A stretch of DNA of 64,000 nucleotides from Pseudomonas versuta (GTDB lineage: Bacteria > Pseudomonadota > Gammaproteobacteria > Pseudomonadales > Pseudomonadaceae): NCBI RefSeq assembly GCF_001294575.1, contig NZ_CP012676.1, positions 3,744,501-3,808,500 on the forward strand. The letters are read 5' to 3'. The notes below the pieces were generated by a model. The model had not been told where the DNA came from. It did no database searches and saw only the letters and a list, made by a program, of their open reading frames with translations. The translations under genes and the position numbers were made by a program. Of this stretch, positions 59,688 to 64,000 are shown in pieces (the first letter of the stretch is position 1; each line of letters begins with the position of its first letter).

Positions 59688-60434
59688 TCAGCCGTGCGCT
59701 TCGGCTTCTTCGTGGGCGTGGCGCAGGCGTTCGCGACTGTTGGTCAGGTGCAGGCGCATGGCGGCCCGGGCAGCGTCCGAATCCTGGCGGGCAATGGCGG
59801 TGTAGATTTCTTCGTGCTCACGGCTCAGGCGATTCATGTACTGGCGCTGGTCATCATGGGCCAGGCTGGCGGAGTTGAGACGGGTGCGCGGGATGATGCT
59901 GGTGCCCAGGTGCGTCATGATGTCGGTGAAGTAGCGGTTGCCCGTCGACAGTGCAATCTGCAAATGAAACTGGAAATCCGAGGCCACCGCATCGCCGTCA
60001 CGGGCGGTATTTTCGTTCAGGGCATCCAGTGCCGCACGCATCGCGGCCAATTGCTCGTCGTTGCGGCGCTGAGCGGCCAGCCCCGCTGACTCGACTTCCA
60101 GGCTGATACGCAGTTCAAGAATCGCCAGCACGTCACGCAGAGTGACCACAGTGGCCGGATCTATACGAAAACCGCTCGGGCTTGGCGTATCCAGCACAAA
60201 GGTGCCGATGCCATGCCGGGTCTCGACCTGACCTGCAGCCTGCAACCGGGAAATTGCTTCACGCACTACTGTGCGGCTCACACCATGGGCTTGCATGATC
60301 GCGGATTCGGTGGGCAGCTTGTCGCCTCGTTTGAGCAGGCCGTCACGAATCTGCTCGGACAGCACCGTCACCAACTCCTGCGCGAGGCTGCGGCGTTTTC
60401 GAGGAAGGCGGGGGACGTCGTTTGGGTTTTCCAT
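59688..60434 (-). CDS. GntR/FadR-family regulator of sugar-acid use
   Basis: 248 residues from ATG 60434 (MENPNDVPRLPRKRRSLAQE). Winged helix LPTESAIMQAHGVSRTVVREAISRL; FCD ligand domain (about 100-235) with FQFHLQIALSTGNRYF. It is upstream of kdgD-permease-garD on the same strand and resembles regulators of glucarate/galactarate catabolism (GguR-like). A likely operator dyad lies before kdgD. The effector is probably a sugar-acid intermediate; this is inference from context. Confidence 0.87.
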   Translation of the reverse strand: MENPNDVPRLPRKRRSLAQELVTVLSEQIRDGLLKRGDKLPTESAIMQAHGVSRTVVREAISRLQAAGQVETRHGIGTFVLDTPSPSGFRIDPATVVTLRDVLAILELRISLEVESAGLAAQRRNDEQLAAMRAALDALNENTARDGDAVASDFQFHLQIALSTGNRYFTDIMTHLGTSIIPRTRLNSASLAHDDQRQYMNRLSREHEEIYTAIARQDSDAARAAMRLHLTNSRERLRHAHEEAEAHG

Positions 60435-60546
60435 GGTGAAAATCTTTCTCGGATTCAAGGGCATCGGGGCAAAACATCCACGCATCATAGCTCAAGCGGG
60501 TTGTACGATCACACGCTGACCGTGCCGATGCCCTGGCAGCCCCGGT

Positions 60547-61323
60547 TTAGAACGTTTTACTGGCGCTGGCCAGCAGGGTTGCGCCGCACACATCGTCATA
60601 ACCGGTGTAGCTCTGGCACTCGGTTTTCGACAGGCTGGTGTCGATGTAGCTCAGTCCCCAGCTGACGCCGACAAAGTCGCGAGTGAGTTTGATTTCCCAA
60701 TCGGTGTAGTCCGCCCGCCCCTTTCCACTGTCGCTGAAAAAAACATCATCCTTGTAGTCCACATATTCATAACGCACCTGCAAACCGAACTCTGCGGGTA
60801 GCAAGGTGTGATAACCGATGAAGAACGTCGACAAGTCCTCGTCTTTTTTACCTTTATGGAATTCGCCGTTCTCGTCCTCGTAGCCAGGGCCTTGCATGTT
60901 GGTGACGTATTTGCCCCCCAGCAATACACCGTACACATCCAGCACGGTCTGCACGTCGCTCTGGTTGTAGCCGCTTTCACGCGCAAATTCGTAACGGGTG
61001 TAGAAAGTATCCAGGCTGATGCTGTCGCTGATTTGCCAGGCGTAGCCCCCGTAGTACTCGATTTCCTGACGCGCTTTTGAGCCATGGCCGAAATTGACAT
61101 TGGAGGTCCAGATACCGGCGTACAAACCACTGGCGTGGCTGAGTGTGATGGCCAGTTGCGCGGCGGGATCGCCCTTGGTTTGTGAGAGCCCGTTGGCACG
61201 GTAATCACTGACCAGCGTGGGGGTGATCACCAGGGAAAACTGATCGTTCAGTTCTACCGCCTGTGCGCTGAGCACAGGCGACAGGGCCAGACCGGCAAGT
61301 ATGAAGACAGACACTGCGTTCAT
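60547..61323 (-). CDS. TorF-family putative porin
   Basis: 258 residues from ATG 61323 (MNAVSVFILAGLALSPVLSA). The signal peptide is cut near SAQAVE. The rest is an outer-membrane beta-barrel with alternating aromatic strands (LVSDYRANGLSQTKGDPAAQ, IEYYGGYAWQISDSISLDTFY) and a C-terminal Phe. The 'conserved Gcw_chp/TorF' family is often next to uptake or catabolic genes. Substrate unknown; it could serve the neighbouring exported amidohydrolase (95 bases upstream) or the galactarate genes. Confidence 0.82.
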   Translation of the reverse strand: MNAVSVFILAGLALSPVLSAQAVELNDQFSLVITPTLVSDYRANGLSQTKGDPAAQLAITLSHASGLYAGIWTSNVNFGHGSKARQEIEYYGGYAWQISDSISLDTFYTRYEFARESGYNQSDVQTVLDVYGVLLGGKYVTNMQGPGYEDENGEFHKGKKDEDLSTFFIGYHTLLPAEFGLQVRYEYVDYKDDVFFSDSGKGRADYTDWEIKLTRDFVGVSWGLSYIDTSLSKTECQSYTGYDDVCGATLLASASKTF

Positions 61324-61417
61324 GGGTTTTCTCTTGTTTTTATAGGGTTGCATGGAAATTCGCGCACGGCTGCGCCTGACGCCACTGGGTCGTGGCGCCA
61401 GAGACCGGGTTTTTCAA

Positions 61418-63160
61418 TCAGGCTTCGGGGGCGTTTACCTGCTTACCGCCGAAGTATGTTTTCAGCACTTTGGTATCGAACAATTCGTGGTCGCCGACGT
61501 TGAATACGTCACGATCGAGAATGATCAGGTCAGCCTGCTTGCCGGGCACCAACGAACCGATCTGCTCATCCAGCCCCAGGGTTTTGGCAGCGTTGGAGGT
61601 ATAGGCATAAAACATGGTCTGACGATCGACTCTTTCTTTGGCATTGAGCACACCCATGGGCCCGTCGCGAGTAACGGCCTGGCCAATGGCGTTCCACGGG
61701 TTCGGGCTCGATACCGGCCAGTCACTGGCACCGGCAATCATCGCACCCGCGTCCTGCAGGGATTTGGCCGGGTACTGATAGCCATAAGCGAAGGCGCTGA
61801 TATAGGGCTTGACCAAGTCAATGGTGTAGCTCTCTTCTATGGCCCACAGCAGTTGCATCGAGGCGATCACCCCGAGCTGGGCAAAGCGTGGAAACTCTTT
61901 AGGACTGACCAGCTGCAGGTGGCTGATGCTGTGGGCGACCGGAGCCGGATTGAGCTTGCGCGCATACTCAAAGCCGTTGAGTGACTCACGTACCGCGCGG
62001 TCACCGACTGCGTGCATATGGACGATCCAGCCACGCTTTTCAGCCGCGACCACAAGTTCACCGAAGTGCGCCGGATCGATCAGCAACTCACCCTTTTTGT
62101 TGCTGTTTTTGTACGGCACGATGACGGCTGCGGTTTGCCCCGGGTACTCCAGAATGCCATCGGCAAACACCTTGATACCGGGGAATGTCAGGTTGGGTAC
62201 ACCTTCGAACTGCTTCATGACCCGGGCCAGCACTTCAAGATCGGCAGGCTTGCTTTTGGAGTTGGTGAGCATCAGTGCCGCGACGTGCGCAGTCAGTTCG
62301 CCATTTTCTGCAAGCTGTCGATAAAGCGGCAGTACCCCCAGGCTTTGCTCGGTAGCGGTGAAGTCAAACAACGAGTCGCCCGCTCCAGCGTTCGAGGCAG
62401 CGTCCATCCAGGCGGTCACGCCGTATTGATTGTTGACCCTCACCGCCTCGCGGGCGGCCTTGAGCATCACTTCGGGGCTAGCCGGGGGAATCTGGCCCCG
62501 CACCTGGTCCCAGCGCGACTCGGCAAAAAAACCGGTTGGAGTGAAGTCTGCTTCATGACCCACATAGCCCTGCTCGTTGGCTGGCAGACTTTTGACCAGT
62601 GCGGCATCAATTTTTGCGCGCTTGAGCATCGCGTTATTGGCCCAGCCGGTATGCCCGTCGATACCGCTCAAGACCAGCGGCTGGTCGGCCCAACGGCCGT
62701 GATTGAAAATCTTCCCCAGCTCACGGGCCTGTTCCCAGTAAGCCGAACTGACCCCGGCAATATTGATCACATCCCCCGACCGCGCCGTCCCCGCCTTGTC
62801 TTGCTCGATAATCCATTGCTCAAGTTCGGGCAGCGGTTTTTCTTCGTCGAGCAGATTCGCCCCAAGACTGTCCAGACCCGCGATAACGGGGTGGCTGTGG
62901 GTATCAATCATCCCCGGCATCAGCACCTTGCCAGCCAGATCGACACGCTGGGTCCCGCTGTCGGCCAATGCCTGGATTTCGGAATCGCTGCCCACCTTGA
63001 TGATCTTGCCGTTTTCCACCGCCACAGCGTTGGCCAGTGGCTGGCCCGGCACGCCGGTAAACACCTTGCCATTGGTGAACACCAGGTCGGCTGCGGCCAG
63101 GGCCTGCAACGACGGGAGCGCAAACAGCGCAGCCAGCACACAGGGAGTGAATCGCTTCAT
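61418..63160 (-). CDS. Exported amidohydrolase (amidohydrolase 3, YtcJ-like)
   Basis: 580 residues from ATG 63160 (MKRFTPCVLAALFALPSLQA); a longer frame upstream is not conserved. Signal peptide about 1-24 (ALA-AADLVF), so it is periplasmic or secreted. The TIM-barrel metal motif MPGMIDTHSHPVIAG, then IVHMHAVGDRAVRESL and GASDWPVSSPNPWNA, supply His and Asp ligands, and the C-terminal composite domain has GSLVPGKQADLIILDRDVF. Such enzymes hydrolyse amides or imides; the substrate is unknown. It is 88 bases downstream of a FAD amine oxidase gene. Confidence 0.88.
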   Translation of the reverse strand: MKRFTPCVLAALFALPSLQALAAADLVFTNGKVFTGVPGQPLANAVAVENGKIIKVGSDSEIQALADSGTQRVDLAGKVLMPGMIDTHSHPVIAGLDSLGANLLDEEKPLPELEQWIIEQDKAGTARSGDVINIAGVSSAYWEQARELGKIFNHGRWADQPLVLSGIDGHTGWANNAMLKRAKIDAALVKSLPANEQGYVGHEADFTPTGFFAESRWDQVRGQIPPASPEVMLKAAREAVRVNNQYGVTAWMDAASNAGAGDSLFDFTATEQSLGVLPLYRQLAENGELTAHVAALMLTNSKSKPADLEVLARVMKQFEGVPNLTFPGIKVFADGILEYPGQTAAVIVPYKNSNKKGELLIDPAHFGELVVAAEKRGWIVHMHAVGDRAVRESLNGFEYARKLNPAPVAHSISHLQLVSPKEFPRFAQLGVIASMQLLWAIEESYTIDLVKPYISAFAYGYQYPAKSLQDAGAMIAGASDWPVSSPNPWNAIGQAVTRDGPMGVLNAKERVDRQTMFYAYTSNAAKTLGLDEQIGSLVPGKQADLIILDRDVFNVGDHELFDTKVLKTYFGGKQVNAPEA

Positions 63161-63203
63161 TGGGACGTCCTTTTTGGATTTTTTGTTGTTGTCAGACACA
63201 CCT

Positions 63204-63230
63204 TGTGGGAGCTGGCAGCCAGGTCCCACA
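63204..63230. repeat. REP-like hairpin between the FAD oxidase and amidohydrolase genes
   Basis: TGTGGGA...TCCCACA outer arms and CTGG-CAG-CCAG inner arms, the same family as the repeat at 22588-22631. Confidence 0.6.
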
Positions 63231-63248
63231 GGTTGATTAATGCTCGCT

Positions 63249-64000
63249 TCAATGCCCGGCAATTTCCTTGAGCCGGTACCAGAGCATGCCCAGCGCCAGC
63301 AAGGGCGAACGCAGGTGCTTACCGCCCGGGAACGTCATGTGCGGCACTCGCCCGAACAGTTCAAAACCTGTGCTCTGCTCAAGGCTGATGGCCTGCGCCA
63401 CCAGACGCGCCGCCATATGCGTGGTGTTGATCCCGTGCCCGGCATACGCCTGGGCATAAAACACGTTGGGATGGGCCTGCAAGCGGCCGATCTGCGGCAG
63501 CCGGTTGGCACCGATGCCGATCATGCCGCTCCACTGAAAATCGATCCGCTTGCCTGCCAGTTGCGCGAAGACGTCCAGCATTTTCGGGCGCATGTAACCG
63601 GCGATGTCCTGCAAGGTGCGCCCCGAGTAATGGCACGCGCCCCCGAACAACAGCCGTCGGTCAGCCGACAACCGATAGTAATCAAGCCCTACCCGCTGAT
63701 CGCACAAAGCGCGATTGTCGGGAATCAGCGTCCGGGCCAGTTCCTCGCTCAAGGGTTCGGTGGCGATGACATAGCTGGCGGCGGCCAGCACCTTGCCACT
63801 GAGCGCCGGTTCCAGATCGCCCAGATGGGCATTGCCGGCGAGTACCAGGGTGTTGGCCTTGACCGTGCCGCTGGCGGTATGGACCCGAATCTGCGGGCCA
63901 TATCCGATCCGGGTGGCCGCACTGTTCTCGTACAACCGGACTCCCAACTGCTGAGCCACCCGGGCTTCACCCAATGCCAGATTGAGCGGATGCAAGTGCC
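63249..64000 (-). CDS. FAD-dependent amine oxidoreductase (PuuB-like), C-terminal part
   Basis: The last 250 residues of a DAO-family flavoprotein whose start lies to the right of the window. Visible: GGxLHPLNLALGEA near the edge, NTLVLAGNAHLGDL, YVIATEPLSEELA, DYYRLSADRRLLFGG, WSGMIGIGANRLPQIG and YAQAYAGHGINTTH (FAD-binding C-terminal GHG). The pattern is that of gamma-glutamylputrescine oxidase and its relatives, acting on polyamine or amino acid derivatives. It ends 88 bases before the amidohydrolase start. Confidence 0.85.
   Translation of the reverse strand, partial: HLHPLNLALGEARVAQQLGVRLYENSAATRIGYGPQIRVHTASGTVKANTLVLAGNAHLGDLEPALSGKVLAAASYVIATEPLSEELARTLIPDNRALCDQRVGLDYYRLSADRRLLFGGACHYSGRTLQDIAGYMRPKMLDVFAQLAGKRIDFQWSGMIGIGANRLPQIGRLQAHPNVFYAQAYAGHGINTTHMAARLVAQAISLEQSTGFELFGRVPHMTFPGGKHLRSPLLALGMLWYRLKEIAGH

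Overview
The window is a chromosomal segment of a Pseudomonas, most likely of the broad P. fluorescens group. The evidence is the gene order carB-carA-dapB-dnaJ-dnaK-grpE, recN, fur, bamE, rnfH-ratA, smpB, lldR/lldP and ssrA, together with a cysteine-free Fur, REP-like hairpins, an OprD-family porin and GC-rich codon use. No rRNA, tRNA, insertion sequence, integrase or CRISPR array was found.

Layout. (1) 1-13.9 kb is housekeeping. It holds pyrimidine/arginine precursor synthesis (carAB, with an attenuator-like leader), lysine synthesis (dapB), a heat-shock operon grpE-dnaK-dnaJ behind a sigma-32-type promoter, SOS gene recN behind a LexA box, fur, outer-membrane assembly lipoprotein bamE, rnfH-ratA, a sodium:neurotransmitter-type symporter and smpB. 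(2) 14-22.6 kb is a lactate module: LldR, a perfect LldR-type operator, then lldP-lutA-lutB-lutC-dld with 4-base overlaps. (3) ssrA (tmRNA, 23.2-23.6 kb) marks the start of a long accessory stretch. Right after it lies a decayed chemoreceptor fragment, then a complete E. coli-like mhp pathway (mhpR / mhpABCDFE, mhpT and a porin) for 3-(3-hydroxyphenyl)propionate. (4) 34-42.6 kb carries regulators (two LysR and a LuxR-type AHL receptor without a luxI), a reductase/epimerase, an alpha/beta hydrolase, an MHS transporter and an M14-like deacylase. (5) 43.3-51.4 kb is the most unusual part. A response regulator lacking its phospho-aspartate lies beside a four-gene set: a pterin-type aromatic amino acid hydroxylase, a PLP aromatic decarboxylase, a PigD-like thiamine-diphosphate enzyme, and a PigE-like fusion of an acyl-thioester reductase with an aminotransferase. 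The last two resemble the prodigiosin side-branch that makes a 2-methyl-3-alkyl pyrroline, but none of the bipyrrole or condensing genes is present. (6) 51.9-55.3 kb has tonB-exbB-exbD and an NRAMP-like transporter with altered metal-site motifs. (7) 55.3-60.4 kb is a galactarate pathway (GarD, MFS permease, KdgD, GntR regulator). (8) 60.5-64 kb has a TorF-like porin, an exported amidohydrolase and a truncated FAD amine oxidase.

How the genes may work together. The most testable idea is that region 5 makes a small alkaloid. An acyl thioester would be reduced to an aldehyde, a C2 unit added from pyruvate by ThDP chemistry, and the product aminated and cyclised to a pyrroline, with a hydroxylated aromatic amine (tyramine-, m-tyramine- or serotonin-like) as a second product or partner. 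This is inference from domain content. No product is known to me for this gene set. All assignments come from reading the translated proteins and motifs; no database search was run.
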